From Dermatemys mawii (lineage: Eukaryota > Chordata > Testudines > Dermatemydidae): a DNA stretch of 64,000 nucleotides. Shown here in pieces: positions 45,065 to 56,975 of the stretch; position 1 is the stretch's first letter, and every line of letters starts with the position of its first letter. The notes below the pieces were generated by a model that searched no databases, was not told where the DNA came from, and saw only the letters and a program-made list of their open reading frames with translations. Where the stretch lies: positions 30,241,797 to 30,305,796 of the forward strand of contig ML677343.1 in the NCBI GenBank assembly GCA_007922305.1. Direction: 5' to 3'. The translations under genes and the position numbers were made by a program.

Positions 45065-45190
45065 TGTTCCTCAGTTAGTCACAGTCTGCCCAGTGCCTGT
45101 CCTGTGTTTGTACAGCGCCTAGCACTATGAGGCCTGCTCCATGACTGGGCCTCCTAGGCCCTATGACAACACAAATAATCAACAGTAAGC
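45065..45190 (+). repeat. old LINE 3' end (CR1/L2/L3 group)
   Basis: The best-preserved copy: CCTGTGTTTGTACAGCGCCT, AGCACTATGAGGCC, CTCCATGACTGGGCCTCC, TAGGCCCTATGACAACAC and AAATAATCAACAG. The order and the AAATAAT tail match a common reptile LINE 3' terminus. Confidence 0.65.
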
Positions 45191-45289
45191 ACCGCAAGCG
45201 ACGGGGTGACCTGGCAGACGACTCCCCAGCCAAACCCATCTCCCCGTCAGGAGGCTGGTTGTTCCTGCTACCAGAGCGTAGGGGATTTC

Positions 45290-45620
45290 CATCGCTATCC
45301 ATTCAGAAGTTCCACAGATACTATCAATGTTTATTTTTCAGCGTGCATTTCCGCGTGTATTGATTTCAACTCTTCTGGGAAATGCTGAGGGGGGGAGGGT
45401 CAAACAATGGGGGGGGTCAGACTAATTATTTAATGACAGACTCGGAGATTCAAAAAGTTAAAGCTTAATAACCGTTCAAACACACATTGTCAACCTCGCC
45501 CGTCAAAACATGCAAAGCAATCTCCTTCCATTCACGTTCCCAAGCAGCACCTTTCTGACTTCGCCCATCTGTCCATTTCAGTGATCATCCCCGGAAAGAG
45601 TTTTCATGGGTTTGCGGGTG
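45290..45620. other. AT-rich island, candidate conserved non-coding element
   Basis: Contains CAATGTTTATTTTTCAGC, GTATTGATTTCAACTC, GACTAATTATTTAATGACAG, AAGTTAAAGCTTAATAACCG and AAAACATGCAAAGCAATCTC, split by a G-rich stretch at 45387-45420. TAATTATTTAATGA is a dense homeodomain word. Not a recognised repeat. Confidence 0.45.
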
Positions 45621-45844
45621 TTCAGCAAAACTGACACATTTATTTTGCTCCTCCCTGCTCCCCCATCCAACTTGTCCATATTGTTCTCGCGCGGAGGAGC
45701 CCAGAGGTGAACGCGGCATTCACCCCACAGCCCCCGAGAGAGAGAAACCTCCTCTCCTGCCTCCCTGCGCCTGTGATTTACACACTGGGCTACTGCTGAA
45801 GGGACAAACCCACTGTTCAGCAACAGCCCCGCTGACCTCACTGG

Positions 45845-45930
45845 GGGAGGGGGTTGGTATTATTTCTATTGTGGCGCTGTCCCATGCCTACCCTGGGTCC
45901 CTGCCCCACAAGCTTGCAATCAAATCACCG
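45845..45930 (-). repeat. old LINE 3' end (CR1/L2/L3 group), decayed
   Basis: In reverse orientation: GGTATTATTTCTATTGTGGC, GCTGTCCCATGCC, CTGGGTCCCTGCCCCACAAG and CTTGCAATCAAATC. The last two segments are the complement of the AAGCTCTTTGGGGCAGGGAC region. Confidence 0.45.
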
Positions 45931-48900
45931 TCTGCGCAAGTGTAAGAAAACTCCGGCCTGGTGTATTCTTGGCTGAGCCTGGCAGGTGGCCGCAGACAGC
46001 CTGGTAAGGTGTCCCCCCTCGAACAGTCTAGCCAGAACTTCTCCCCTAGGAGACTGTGGCCCCGGTGGCTGGGGGTACGATACAGGCCCGTCAAGCAAGG
46101 ACTGCACCTAACCGCAGCCCCCTTGACCAGAGCGGGCCTGCTCCAAGGGCCGAGCGAAGGCTGAAGCGCCCGGTGGGTTTGGGGTTTCCTTGCTAGTCTT
46201 TGGCTTGGGCTCTACCTGGCACGTGCCTGGGGTGGTCGCAAACTGCTGGGCTTTGCGTGGCAAGGCTGCACATCTCCATCCCTCTCCCTGCCCCTCCTGG
46301 AGCCAAGGACCAGCCACCTCCCACGGGTACGAGGGGAACACCCCCGCCACATTTTAGCTCCGCTCATTAACATTCCCGGGGGGAGAAGGGGGAAACACGG
46401 CAGTGGCCTCAGCACCACACACGGCTGGAGGACGCCATGCGCTCTGCCCCTTCTGGAGGCCCAGCAGCGGGTCTCAGGGCCATCTCCATTTCCGGCGGTA
46501 GCTGGTTCCACAGCCGCACACTGGCTCCCAGGGCCCCGTCAGCACCAGCATCCCCAGCGGGAGGCAGCAGGGAAGCTGGGGAAGGGGACCCCAGCGTCCA
46601 GATGAAGATCCCGCTCCAAGCACAGCTTCCTGTGGGGACCCCTCCCGCACAGCCCCCAGACCCACCAGCGAGGGGCCTCAGGGGATCTTGCCCACCCTGG
46701 CACCTTCTAAACGCACGGCAGGTGCCAGGCGGGAGGGGGGCGCGTTTGAAGTCCCGTTCTTGGCGCGGTGACAACGCCGGGCTCCCGACTACAAAGCACA
46801 GCCGGAGGGGAGGGGCGGGGTGACCCTCCCTTCTTCGCAGCCTGTCTTTTTTTTTTTTCCCCAAAGCTCTTCAGAACAAAGTACACCCTCTCCCTCGTCA
46901 AACCCGCCATCTGCTGCGCGCCGCAGACAGCCAGAGCCCCCCGGCCCCGCTCCCTGCCCAGGCAGATGGTGTCAGGGGAAGGCTAAGCCCCTGACTCTAA
47001 TGCCCTCCAGCGAGGCAGGTCACCGGGGGTCTATCTTCCCTGACCCTCATTCTGCTTGTCACATTAATTATCCACCAGGCCGAACAAACAGGCTTTCCTG
47101 GGTAATTGTCCAGCAGCCGACCACAGCCTTTAACTTCTGAACCGCACTGACCCCTGCCACCCCTGGCCTCTGACCTCCACCTCAAGTGGCTTTTCTGCAG
47201 CAGCCGCTCCCCCTCCCCCCCACCCGAAAAGAGCAATAAATCAAACAGACATGACAGGGCAAGGCTGGGAGGGGAGAGGAAATTCCCTCCCTCTGTCTAG
47301 CCTCTGCCAGAGCTGTTCCAATGCCTCGCCACATGCTTAATGGACTGCGTCTGCAGAGGGACCTTGGCGAGGGACCCTCACGAGAATTTTCACACCTGCA
47401 GTTTTGCCCGTGCATTTCTCACGGCTACATTTTTGCACACACAAAAACGCTGGCTGACGGCAACCGTCTGAGCAACCGCTCGGCTGGAGTTCTCACTACC
47501 CGATCCGGAGCAGGCAAAACGTCCCGGCCTGCGCACAGCCGAGTTTTTGCCCAGCCAGAAACTCTTCCCCCCACCACACACTCCTGAACCATGCTGCCAA
47601 ACACTGCAAGGGGCCAGGGCCACTGCCCCTGAACGTTTGGGCCATTGACCAGCACGGTCAGGTCAAAGCAAACAATCTGCTCTGAGGAGCTGGCTGGATT
47701 TGTGGTGGTGTTGCTTGGTTTAAAAAATAGCAGCAGCAGCAGCAATGCAGGAACAAACAAACAATGCAAGTCGAACGTGAGCCCCGCAGCCAGCCTGCCC
47801 GGCTGTCCCAGGGGTGCGCCCTGGTGCCTCTGTCTTTCACGGCTTTGCATCTATGTCTAAGAGGCTGCAATGGGAGGGGGTCTCTGGATCACCGTCACTC
47901 TCCTGCCATGGCTCTGTCCTGGCTGGTGCACGCCTGTCACAGCTTCCCCACCCCAGTTGGTTTCAGCCAGGACGGGCTGTCGGGGAACAAACACCCACCC
48001 AGACCACAGCACGGCTGCTGGACTGGCCACGACACGGCAGTTCTTAGCCTAACTCAGGGCGGGGGAAGAGATGGCAGCCGGGCCGCAGGGTCACCTCTGT
48101 GCTGCCCCAGCCGCAGGCAGGGCCTGGTGAGTTAGATCCCCCAGCCCCCTCACACGGTCCCCCCATACAGCTCCCCTCCCTGCCAGGGGTTCAGATCGGA
48201 TGGGAACCCCAGAACCGGCTGGGGATTAGGGCTGCCCTAATGCTGCACTGGGCCAACACACCCACCAGCACCCATCCAGGCAGTGCTGAGCCCCACGGAC
48301 CTGCCTGGTAGCTAGCCGTAATCTCCTCCCTTCCCCGTCTGGGGAGACTCAGCCACCCACTGGGTGCCCTCGGAGGGGGGGCAAGGCTGTACAAACAGGG
48401 CAATGACCTCTGCCCAAGCCTGGCTGGCGGGGGAAAGGGCAGGGCAGGGGGAAAGACGGATGGGGCAGGGCTTTGCTGCCTTCACCGGTTCTGCAAAGCC
48501 TGGGGACAGGCTTGGTGGCAGCAGCATTGAACTCTCACTGCTCTTCTCCAGCTCTCCCTTTGGGGGCCGGCGGGGTGTGGGGGGGCACTCCGGCCTCTTA
48601 CTGTTCCCCCTGCTGGACCTTCCCCTTTTGGAGACCTCTGGCCCACGCAGCCCCAGAGGAACAGGGCCGCCCAATGGGGCCGTGCAGTTCACTCCAACAG
48701 CGGCGGGGGCTGTGCGGGGAGAGATCGGTTTTCCCCAGCCAGGGCCGGTTAATGGGAAGTTTCATGGCTGTGGTAACCCGGGAACCCAGCTGGATGAAGT
48801 GTGCCCTGGAGCCACCTGCTCCCAGGCCAGAAGTGGCTGGAGACAGCCTGCACCCGTGTTGCTGGAGGGTTCAGCTGCGCTGACCTCATCATTAAAACCA

Positions 48901-49560
48901 GTTTGCAGAAGCAGATGTCACCGCCTCGCTCCCTCTCCCGCCGCAGAGCGGTCAGGTGGGTTTCCTCCCGCTACCAGTGCGCAGCTCAGCACGGGCTGGC
49001 GGCCCAGCTGCCCCTGCTAGCTCGCTGGAAAGGCAGGAGTCTGGTCAAAGGGGAAAACGAGACCTCGGGTCTCTCGGCTTAGCCGGCGTCTGGGCATTTA
49101 TGGCACCTGGGCCTTCCAGCGGGCGGGCAGGGTGCAGACTGGAAAGTATTCCCAGTGGGGAAGGGGAGGAGCAGCAGTCTTAGGGCACTGCCACCTGGAA
49201 ACATACAATGGGAGGACTGCCTGGTACTGGCCAGGGGAGTGGATGAGGCAGATCTTTCTTTCCCCAGCCTCTCATTCAGAGGATCAAGCTGGATCACTAT
49301 CCCCGCCTGGCTCCCAATGGGTCCCCCCTGTGACCGACAGGCCTGGGAGTGAGCCTCGAACAGCCCCTCCCTCTGCAAACCCCAGGACACACAGCAAGCC
49401 GGCTCGCGGACACGTGCGCCTGCTGTCTCTGTGCGCCCGACAGAGCTCCCCGACGGAGCTATTGCTTCCACGCAAGCCGAGGCAGTGGTATTTAGAGAGC
49501 TTAATGTGACTCAGACACAGCCCGCGGAGCTAATTCCCTGAAAACCAGCAGCACAGCAAG
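45931..49560. other. GC-rich non-coding stretch
   Basis: No gene is supported. Frames of up to 218 codons (48364-49020 plus) lack domains. CACATTAATTATCCACC at 47060-47076 with GGGTAATTGTCC is a small conserved-looking island. (CAG)n-type AGCAGCAGCAGCAGC at 47730-47744 and AAACAAACAAAC at 47754-47764 are short repeats. Local CpG enrichment around 46480-46960 falls short of a clear island. Confidence 0.4.
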
Positions 49561-49566
49561 TGCTGT

Positions 49567-49588
49567 GCACACACACACACACACACAC
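49567..49588. repeat. (CA)n microsatellite
   Basis: Eleven uninterrupted CA dinucleotides. Confidence 0.9.
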
Positions 49589-49764
49589 GAGAACAGACAC
49601 ACATGCAGGCTGGAGGCAAAGATATGCACCCCCCACCTTTAGAACAATCCATCATTCGCTGCCTCTTCTCCCCCAAGGAAGAGCAGCGCCCTGGGGTCAG
49701 CGCAAGACTCTGCTGTGAAATGCCTTTGTGTCAGTGATATAAACACTCGGGTACCTCCCAGAGC

Positions 49765-50130
49765 TCTTTACCCAGGCAGACTGGTATCGTTAACCCCCCT
49801 TTACAGAGAGGGAGCGAAGGCAGAGACACAGCATCTTCTCCAAGAAGATTCTCTCCTGCAGACGACAGGTGCAGAACACTGTTTAGTTGCAAGCATTGTT
49901 CAGAACAAAGTGTGGTTAGTGGCTTCTGCTAAGGCTGCTGATCAGGCATTCTCCTGGGCTGCACTTGCAGTTTAAGCCCTATTCAGCACTGTTCCTCTTG
50001 TCAGCAATGGGCAGTTTTCCCAGAGTAGGCAAGAGCAGAGAGGGGAAGGGACTTGCCAAAGGCTTCAGAGGGTGTCAGTAGCAGAGGAGAAGACAGACTC
50101 CAGGTCTGCGTCTGGCTATGGGTACAAAGC
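49765..50130 (-). repeat. MIR-type SINE(s), decayed
   Basis: In reverse orientation CCCCCTTTACAGAGAGGGAG and CGAAGGCAGAGACACAGC at 49796-49832 are a core. A second block, AGAGAGGGGAAGGGACTTGC and CAAAGGC at 50037-50063 with CAGACTCCAGGTCTGCGTC, gives a second core and head. This may be two insertions or one split by about 150 bases. Confidence 0.6.
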
Positions 50131-50929
50131 GGGATGAATCACCGTTCACATTCCTCCGCACGTCCAGCTCTCCTCTGTGCTCCGCTCTCTGAATCTGCGT
50201 AACTCAGTGACTGCTCTATGCTTCCCCTCTGTTAAACAGCTACCTACCGCCTTCCACCCCAGAGGGGACTGCCCCGCGGTGGTGGGGAGAGCCATCCTTC
50301 TCACATCCCCTCTCAAAAAGGAAAGGAGTGGGAGATGCTATTAATTCTACAGCTAAATGGAGGCCAACCTGAAAACCCAGCCCCGGAGCTCTGGGAATGT
50401 TGGGCTCTGGATGTGAAATTCAGGGCTGGCCCACCTCTGCGAGGCAGGGCAAAACCGAAACCCTGGATGCACCCCCACTCCCCACGTTTTGGACCACTCT
50501 AGCACTTAACCCTCTCCTCCTGGAATCTGGATCTCAGCACTACAGCACGGTCCTGTCTCTATTCACAATACAAGGCCAGGAAGAACCTATGCTAGAGTTG
50601 CCATGCCAGGAGGGCCTGATTGTCCAGTGCTGGACGGATGGCTGGGATGCCGGCAGCATTCAATGGATGCCGCTCTGTGGACCCCGAGCCCATCACTTCC
50701 ATCTTAGGGTTCAAATCCAGGGGCTTGCTGGGCCCAGTGCTGGTGCTGCACAGCAGGGTAACAGCTCCCTCGGTCATCACACACCATCTTAGCCTGGATC
50801 TGCTGTTTCTAAACCAAGGGAGATTTAACAGCGCCTCAACTCCTGGCCACTGTCTCCCCAGGAACGCTACACAAGGGACAGACCGATTCAGTTGGCCTGG
50901 ACTTTAACATGGGCTAGAACCTATTTTAA
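50131..50929. other. non-coding stretch
   Basis: GGGTTCAAATCCAGG at 50706-50720 is a perfect box-B word, but no matching box A lies at the right distance, so no SINE or tRNA is called. No gene is seen. Confidence 0.4.
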
Positions 50930-51360
50930 ACTGGGCCCACAGAGTGGCTAATGACAGTGTATTTTGGACTCATTAAAATTCATTCTGCATGATTTAGGAC
51001 CTAATCTCGGTGAAACTCCACAGTGCTTTATTAATAGCACATTAGCGGATAATTCATGCATCGGGATGAAAAATCATCCTGTGTTATTTTATAGAGGGGG
51101 AGGGGGAGAGCAGCAGGCATAGGGGGGAGGGGAGACCTCGGCTCCCATTCCTCAGCTCTTGCCAAGCCTCCTGCACCTCCACTTCGCCGCGGCATCAAGG
51201 AAATGCAGCAGCCCTTCTGACAACTGCCACCACTCATTAATCTTGACGAGTTTTCTGCTGAATATTCTTCCACGGGCTTTCAAACCGTTCACTAATTGCA
51301 ATTAATCACTTACCGAAACAGATGTCAGGAACAATGGAATTTGGAAGTCTGGAGGCTTGA
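50930..51360. other. AT-rich island, candidate conserved non-coding element
   Basis: Left part: CTCATTAAAATTCATTCTGC, GATTTAGGACCTAATCTCGG, GCTTTATTAATAGCACATTA, GGATAATTCATGCATCGGG. Right part: CACTCATTAATCTTGACGAG, TTCACTAATTGCAATTAATC. A G-rich block at 51098-51140 divides them. There are at least seven ATTA-type words, several in tandem, and no repeat signature. Confidence 0.5.
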
Positions 51361-51764
51361 TAAAGCTGTCAGAGGAGAGCGCCTGGGTGGTTACTGGTGC
51401 CAAGAGGCGCCCGCAACACCTTCCCCGTTCCATTTGTTCAGGGAAGCAGCCTGACCCCTGCGCTGCCTGTGATAGCATCTGTCAAACTCCGCTCCGCCGC
51501 AGAGACGAGCTCCAGAGTGACAGTCTGCACCCTCCAAGCTGGGGAGGGCCGGGGGGCTCCAGGGACCGCCCGACAGCCCTCCCCAGGGCAGACGAGGCAA
51601 GAGCCCCATCGGGAAGCCTTCTCCGGGCAGCAGAGAAAACTGCTTTTAACCTGGTGCTTTGCCCCTTCGGATGGCGAGGGGTCAGCTCCAAAGTAAGCCC
51701 TGCATCCTACAGAAGCTCCAGTGCGGGGACAGGGCTTGGCCTCCCGCAGCCCGGTAACAGCTCT
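51361..51764. other. GC-rich non-coding stretch
   Basis: No gene is supported. Open frames lack domains. Confidence 0.4.
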
Positions 51765-51900
51765 GTATGATGGTGGCGCCTTGGAGCTCTAGTCACCGAC
51801 CAGGCCCCACTGTGCTAGGCGCTATACAGACAGAGAGCAAAAAGGCACCTCTGCCCTGAAGAGCCTGCAAGTCTAATAGAGACGCTCTGACCTTTCACTC
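51765..51900 (-). repeat. old LINE 3' end (CR1/L2/L3 group)
   Basis: In reverse orientation: GGCCCCACTGTGCTAGGCGC, TATACAGACAGAGAGCAAAA, GGCACCTCTGCCCTGAAGAG and CCTGCAAGTCTAATAGAGAC. It is a good match to the complement of the 45.1 kb copy, and extends further 5' in element terms. Confidence 0.65.
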
Positions 51901-53929
51901 TCATTCTCCAAGCTAAGGGAAATCTGCCCTCAGCCCAGGCCCTTCTACCAGCTCATGAACAATGCATGGTGCAGGCAGCTGTCTGGCTCTGCTTTGAAAC
52001 CAGAGATGGGCCCCACCCAGATCCGAACCGCCCCCCCCACACACACACATTGGAGCTAGGGCTCGGGGCTGGCCCATATCCATCCGGGAAGCCCTGCCGC
52101 CCTCACACCTTGCATGGCTCTGAGCAAAGAACCAGTGAAAATTCAGCCGCTATGACCGCATCTGGCTTTGCGTTCTGGAATTTGCTTAAAGAGACATTCG
52201 AATCCCACGCAGTCACCCCGCAGGTCCCGTCACACCCCAGAGCCAGCCCCTCACTCGTGCTGAACAGCTCAGTCCATGGTGGACCCTGCCTCCCATTCCC
52301 CCTCCTCTGATCTGCCAGAGAGCGTGGTGTCTTGTATTGATCGAGGAACCCACAACAGCTCCCCAGGGGCACCGTGTACGCACGCCAGGCTCACACGGCA
52401 ACCGCACACATTCCCCATGGCTGCCAGAGGCTGGATTAGGACCAGTAGGAATCCCGCACTCCTCTGGAGCGGCCTCTTCAATGCCGTTTACCCATCGCAG
52501 ATGAAAGGTGCCGCACTGACAGCTCTGGAGACTGAAGGCTTCTCTCTGCCTCCGCAGCAGGTACAGCCTAGGTGGCGGCAGCACAAGATCCACCCTCTAC
52601 GGGGGAGCATGGCCCCGACTGGGAAGACCCCCACCACTAGGGGCGAGACCAGAGTTCGGGGTCCAGTCTGTCTGCTGAGGCTGTCCCAGACTGGGTGGGT
52701 TTGGGGACCGCTAAGGGGCAAAAATCCATCTGTCAGCATCACCTCCCAGCATCAGATTCTGATCTCTCCCGCCTCCAGGACAGGGGCCTGGGCAGAAACG
52801 TCTCTGACGTTCGGGTTGGGGTCAGCGGGCTGGAATGCAGCTGGCTCTGGTGAGCTGGGACAGGGCGGCTGTGAGGCTTGATTTCCATGCCCAGGACTAA
52901 TCTCAAGCCTTTCCCCCAATGCTCCTTGCCTTGCTGTGCTCGTTCTCCCTAAAAGCCAACATCTGAACGTACCTGAGGTCCCAGCACCCACGGAGGAAGA
53001 ATTAAAAATAGGCCCCTGTACATCCTTTAAGTCTATTGACTCTGCTGTGTTTGCACAGGACCCTGCAATAGTGCCAATGCACACACAGACACTTGCCGGC
53101 TTACAAGGCCAGAAGATCGACTTTAGAAGGACTTTATAGGGAATTTGGAAGGTCCCATTGCTGGATCTGATCTCTCGGTGAATTCCTCTAGCTGCAGGGG
53201 CTCCAATCTGCCCCCTTTCACCCCCGCAGCCCTCAAAGCAGTGTTTCTTAGGGGCTGTCGCCTTCCTGCATCTCTCTCTCTGTGTTCCTGTTTCAGGATA
53301 GGCATTCATTCCCAGCAAGCCTTCCCGGTGGTGACGAGCGCTTTCCCCAAACTCGTCTGCTTCCCTCATCGCCAGCAGGGCTCACAGAGTGAAGGGAATT
53401 TGGGGAGCAAGTATCCAACAGGATGTATGGTCTGCAAGACGCCTGTGACATGCAAGAGTGCCACTGCTGGCTGCTGCTGAACTGTCCCAGGCAGGACAAA
53501 GGCTGTCCGTAGGAAGAGTCTACTCAGGAGCAATGTTTAGTAGCACTGTACCAAATTTGGGAGCCCCTGTAGTTAGGCACAGATTTTCAGAGAATCGTTA
53601 GCAGGTTTCTTTCTAAAGCTCTTGGTCCAAAGTTGACATCCCTCAGCCAGCAGTTTCATTCCGCTGCTAGCCAGGGGCTGACACACTATGAAGTTCTCAG
53701 CTTTTTCAGAAGGGTTGGATGGATCAGACTCATCCTTTGGGAAAAGGCGAGCACTTATCCATTCTTACAGAGCCTTTCACCAGCTTCAAAGCACCAATTC
53801 TAGGGAGATCCCTTTCCCCACCACCAAAACACTGCCAGCTTTGGGGCAAGAGGCTACATCTCTCTCTCACAGCTCAGGAAAGGAAGTAAAAAATGCTGCC
53901 TCCAGTTAAAGGAACAGGGGATGCAATTA
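51901..53929. other. non-coding stretch
   Basis: No gene is supported. CTCTCTCTGTGTTCCTGTTTCAG at 53274-53296 resembles a 3' splice site, but the frame beyond it has no recognisable content. A C8(CA)n tract lies at 52030-52050. The 200-codon frames at 52276-53369 lack domains. Confidence 0.4.
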
Positions 53930-54540
53930 GCCAAACTGGAATCTGCCCAAGCTAGCTAGACTCTTACAAGACGGATCTTTAATAATCACAAGCGATCAGG
54001 GCTTTGAGTTTTATATCTTAGCTGAAAGGATCAACCTCCCGCCCCTCCATCCCCTCAGGAGTCCCCTGGCAAACAGACCTTTGGCGATGAAAGAGAATTT
54101 CCAGGTCTGCTGCACAGGGCCTAGGCTGGCGACCAGCACGGCCAGGACACATGTTAAAATAAATATTCGGCAAAGCTAGCATTCCATATGTATGATCTGG
54201 GTGGGGTGATGATTTTTCTACTGATCACTGGAAGTGACAGCTGTGTGAAGAGCACGAGAAACAAAGACACCGACTGCTCTCCCCGTTACACTCTGCTAGA
54301 GAAATGATCGCCTGACATGGAATTGTAGCATCTGGTGGCTGTGGAATGCATGCGGAAGCAGAATGCCGGTTAGTGCTCAGGAAGAGAACATTAGAGATTC
54401 TGAGGGACATATGAAGCAGGTGTTCGCAAACAGCCTGTTCATAATAATTACTTTTAGATTGTTTTAAAGTATTTCGAGCAGGATCCTGCATGCGGTGGGG
54501 GAGAAAGGAAAATATAAAAATTAAGAGCTTGTCAATACGG
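53930..54540. other. AT-rich island, candidate conserved non-coding element
   Basis: Contains GCAATTAGCCAAACTGG, TCTTTAATAATCACAAGCG, GAGTTTTATATCTTAGC, TTAAAATAAATATTCGGC, CATATGTATGATCTGG, TCATAATAATTACTTTTAG and AAAATATAAAAATTAAGAGC. The right part, 54130-54540, is a continuous non-repetitive block. No coding frame of note is present. Confidence 0.45.
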
Positions 54541-54929
54541 TCCTGCCCTTGTTAAACAAGAGAGCGGGCAGCTGGCTCCAACCCCGGATTCTGTTGCTCC
54601 AGTCCCCATCCTTACGTCCAGATGGGATGACTGTTCTGGGGGCCAGCCTGGCATTGGCTGGCAGAGTCACACATGGTAACCTGGATGTCAGAGTGTTTCT
54701 CCAAAGCTGCCATCTACACTGCCTTGCTGAATAATGCAGATTTGGAAGCGGGGGTTGCAGGGAATAGAGGTGATCAAAGGTATCAGCTCAACCATGAATC
54801 GTATTCATGGTGCTGATCGTTCTCTCCAAATCTCTGTCTTACAGTCTGTGAGTGTGACACTCAGCCATCCTGCTGCTCGCCTCTCCCTGTCACTGTACTT
54901 CCCCTGCCCCCATAAAAACCAAGCTTCAG

Positions 54930-55160
54930 GAGGCAGTGTGTCTTGTGGTTACAGTGGGGGGAATTGGGAACCAGGGGATCTGGCTTCTATTCCAATCGCT
55001 GACACTGACTCGTTGTGTGGCCTTGGGTAAGTCACCTAAACTCTCAATGCCTCAGTTTCCCCTGTCAAACAGAGAGAATGATACTGACCGACATTCGTAC
55101 AGTAACCCAGAGGCTGGGGATGAAGACTGCTAGCACAGTGCCAGATGCTGTTAATTATTA
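54930..55160 (+). repeat. MIR-type SINE, near full length
   Basis: The complete order is GTGTCTTGTGGTTACAGTGG (tRNA-like start), GAATTGGGAACCAGGGGATC, GGCTTCTATTCCAATCGCTG, TGTGTGGCCTTGGGTAAGTC, AATGCCTCAGTTTCCCCTG and a tail with AGAGAATGATACTGACC, ending in GCCAGATGCTGTTAATTATT. This is the best-preserved MIR-type element here. Confidence 0.9.
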
Positions 55161-55499
55161 AGGTGGGGCATTTACAAACAGCAGGTTAGCAGGCAAGGGC
55201 TAAATGACTCCAGTAAGGTTCAATTGGGGGCAACCAAGCACCTGGGGATAATGAACAGGCTTCCTGGGATTCTGTACCGGCCTTGCACTGATCCTGCTCT
55301 GCAGGGACATGCCTGGGGACCTCTGCACAGACCTAGGGCAGCACCTGCTGGCTGACAGGGCAGGAGCCACAGTCTGGAGACCCAGATGGCGAGAGATCAG
55401 CCAAAGGTATAGAAAACCCCAGGCAAGTTCAATATTTGTATTTGATTTGCAAGCCTTCCCTCCTCCAGATAAAGCCAGGGCTGCAGCAGAGATGGGAGG

Positions 55500-55800
55500 G
55501 AGCCGTGTTGGGTTCAGTTAATAATTAGCGAACACGCAAATTCCCCCTCGATGAGATAACAATAAACACCCCGATTTGGGAGAGACAAACGGGGCTTTCA
55601 ATTGCCAGCAGCCTTTCTGGTGTAAAAATAAGTGTCCCGTATTTATTCAGCTCCTTTGAGAATCCACATCAGTCCCCAAACAGTCTTTTACTGTCAGGCT
55701 ACAGTAGAAACCTTTATACACAGAGAAGATACTGACAGCTACCCCCAGCATGATCATCTTTTATTCATGCACATCATATAAACTGTATTGCCTCGGAAAC
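55500..55800. other. AT-rich island, candidate conserved non-coding element
   Basis: Contains GTTCAGTTAATAATTAGCG, GAGATAACAATAAACACCCC, CTTTCAATTGCCAGCAGCC, GTGTAAAAATAAGTGTCCCG, TATTTATTCAGC and CATCTTTTATTCATGCAC. AATAAACA is a forkhead-like word and TAATAATTAG a homeodomain-like word. Confidence 0.45.
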
Positions 55801-56688
55801 AAAAGGATTTAACCCGTTGCTGGCTGGCACGGCCTAATGGCAGTGTCGGGCCAGCGCAGGCAGAAGAGGCCAGAGGGCGCGGGCAAGCAGGCAACCAGGC
55901 TTGGCCACCAGCGCTCGTGAGGGGTATGGATGTCTGCCAGCCTCAGGCTGGTGCAGGAAGCTCACTGCACACGCTCTCCCCGGGGGTTTCAACAGCGCTG
56001 GCACGTGAGACAGGACTAGGGGGATGGGGCCTTTGCGGAGAGGCGGAAGCATTCAACACAACACCCCAAGGCCCGGCCAGTGGTAGATCACAGCAGACCC
56101 AGGCACTACCAGGCTCGACCATCCCCTACGCCAGCCCTGGTGAATCGCAGGGCCTAGCTGGGCACCAGTCTGCCCCCAGCACAGCATGCTGTGACCACTG
56201 AGCAGCCAAGCAAACCACGAGCCATCCCGCTAAGTCCCAACCCAGCACCCGGCCCGGCTCCGAGGGCTGCATTTACACAGCAGCTGAGAGATGCCAACAG
56301 CAGGGACAAGGGCGAGGCAGGAAGGAGCTCCAGCGTGCTGTCCCGTTTCAAAGAGGCCCTGGGCATGACGAGTGCTACCAACAGCTGACAGGCGGGCTCA
56401 AAGCAGAACCCGCAGGCCAGCAGCCCAAGCACCACTTTGCAATTGGCTCCCGTCTCTGCAATGGGCTGAACTGAAATCCCCAGATCCAAACGTCTCTCCC
56501 CAACCTTGGGTGGCGTTTAGATCCAAGCCTGACGGTGGCGATGTGGCAGGAACCTTGAGAACATTCCAAAATCGTTCGCTGCAATAGGTGGCAGGGACAC
56601 GTCTTTGAACCAGTCCCCACGTCTGCACCCATCACTGCCGCATCTGGGCCTTGCACGGACGGCTGGGGTCCACACGGAAGGGCTCTCC
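55801..56688. other. GC-rich non-coding stretch
   Basis: No gene is supported. A 137-codon plus-strand frame has no domain. Confidence 0.4.
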
Positions 56689-56975
56689 CAGCCCACTACG
56701 AAGACTACGGCAGTGCAGTGAGGTCGGTTCAGCTCTGCTGGCGTAACATGTAGACGCAGCCTACTCCCACAGAAGGGGTTCGTCTGTCAGCACAAGAACG
56801 CCACCTCCCCCGAGGACGGTAGCTACAGCACTGAAGCCACCTTCTGACAGCCTGACTACCTCTACCCGGGGGTCAGGTTGGCATGGCCACCTCAGCCAGG
56901 TGTAGTTTTTTCACATCCCTGACCAACGACGTTGACCTAACTTTTAAGGGTAGGCCAAGCCTTAGTTAAATGGGG
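56689..56975 (-). mobile_element. degraded non-autonomous DNA transposon
   Basis: In reverse orientation the segment resembles a second hairpin-rich turtle repeat as I recall it. TTTTAAGGGTAGGCCAAGCC marks its start (56941-56960 on the plus strand), CATCCCTGACCAACGACGTT and GACCTAAC follow inside, and GTCAGCACAAGAACGCCACC with CCCCGAGGACGGTAGCTACA lies in the middle. Terminal repeats are too decayed to define the ends and there is no transposase frame. It differs in sequence from the 18.3 kb element. Confidence 0.5.

Noticed and set aside
48364..49020. 218-codon open frame on the plus strand
   Set aside because: No domain, no supporting splice or promoter context, and antisense frames of similar quality overlap it.
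50706..50720. Box-B-like GGGTTCAAATCCAGG suggesting a tRNA or SINE
   Set aside because: No box A at the expected distance and no acceptor-stem complementarity.
53274..53405. Possible exon after CTCTCTCTGTGTTCCTGTTTCAG
   Set aside because: The frame beyond is open but shows no family resemblance, and the 5' splice site is weak.
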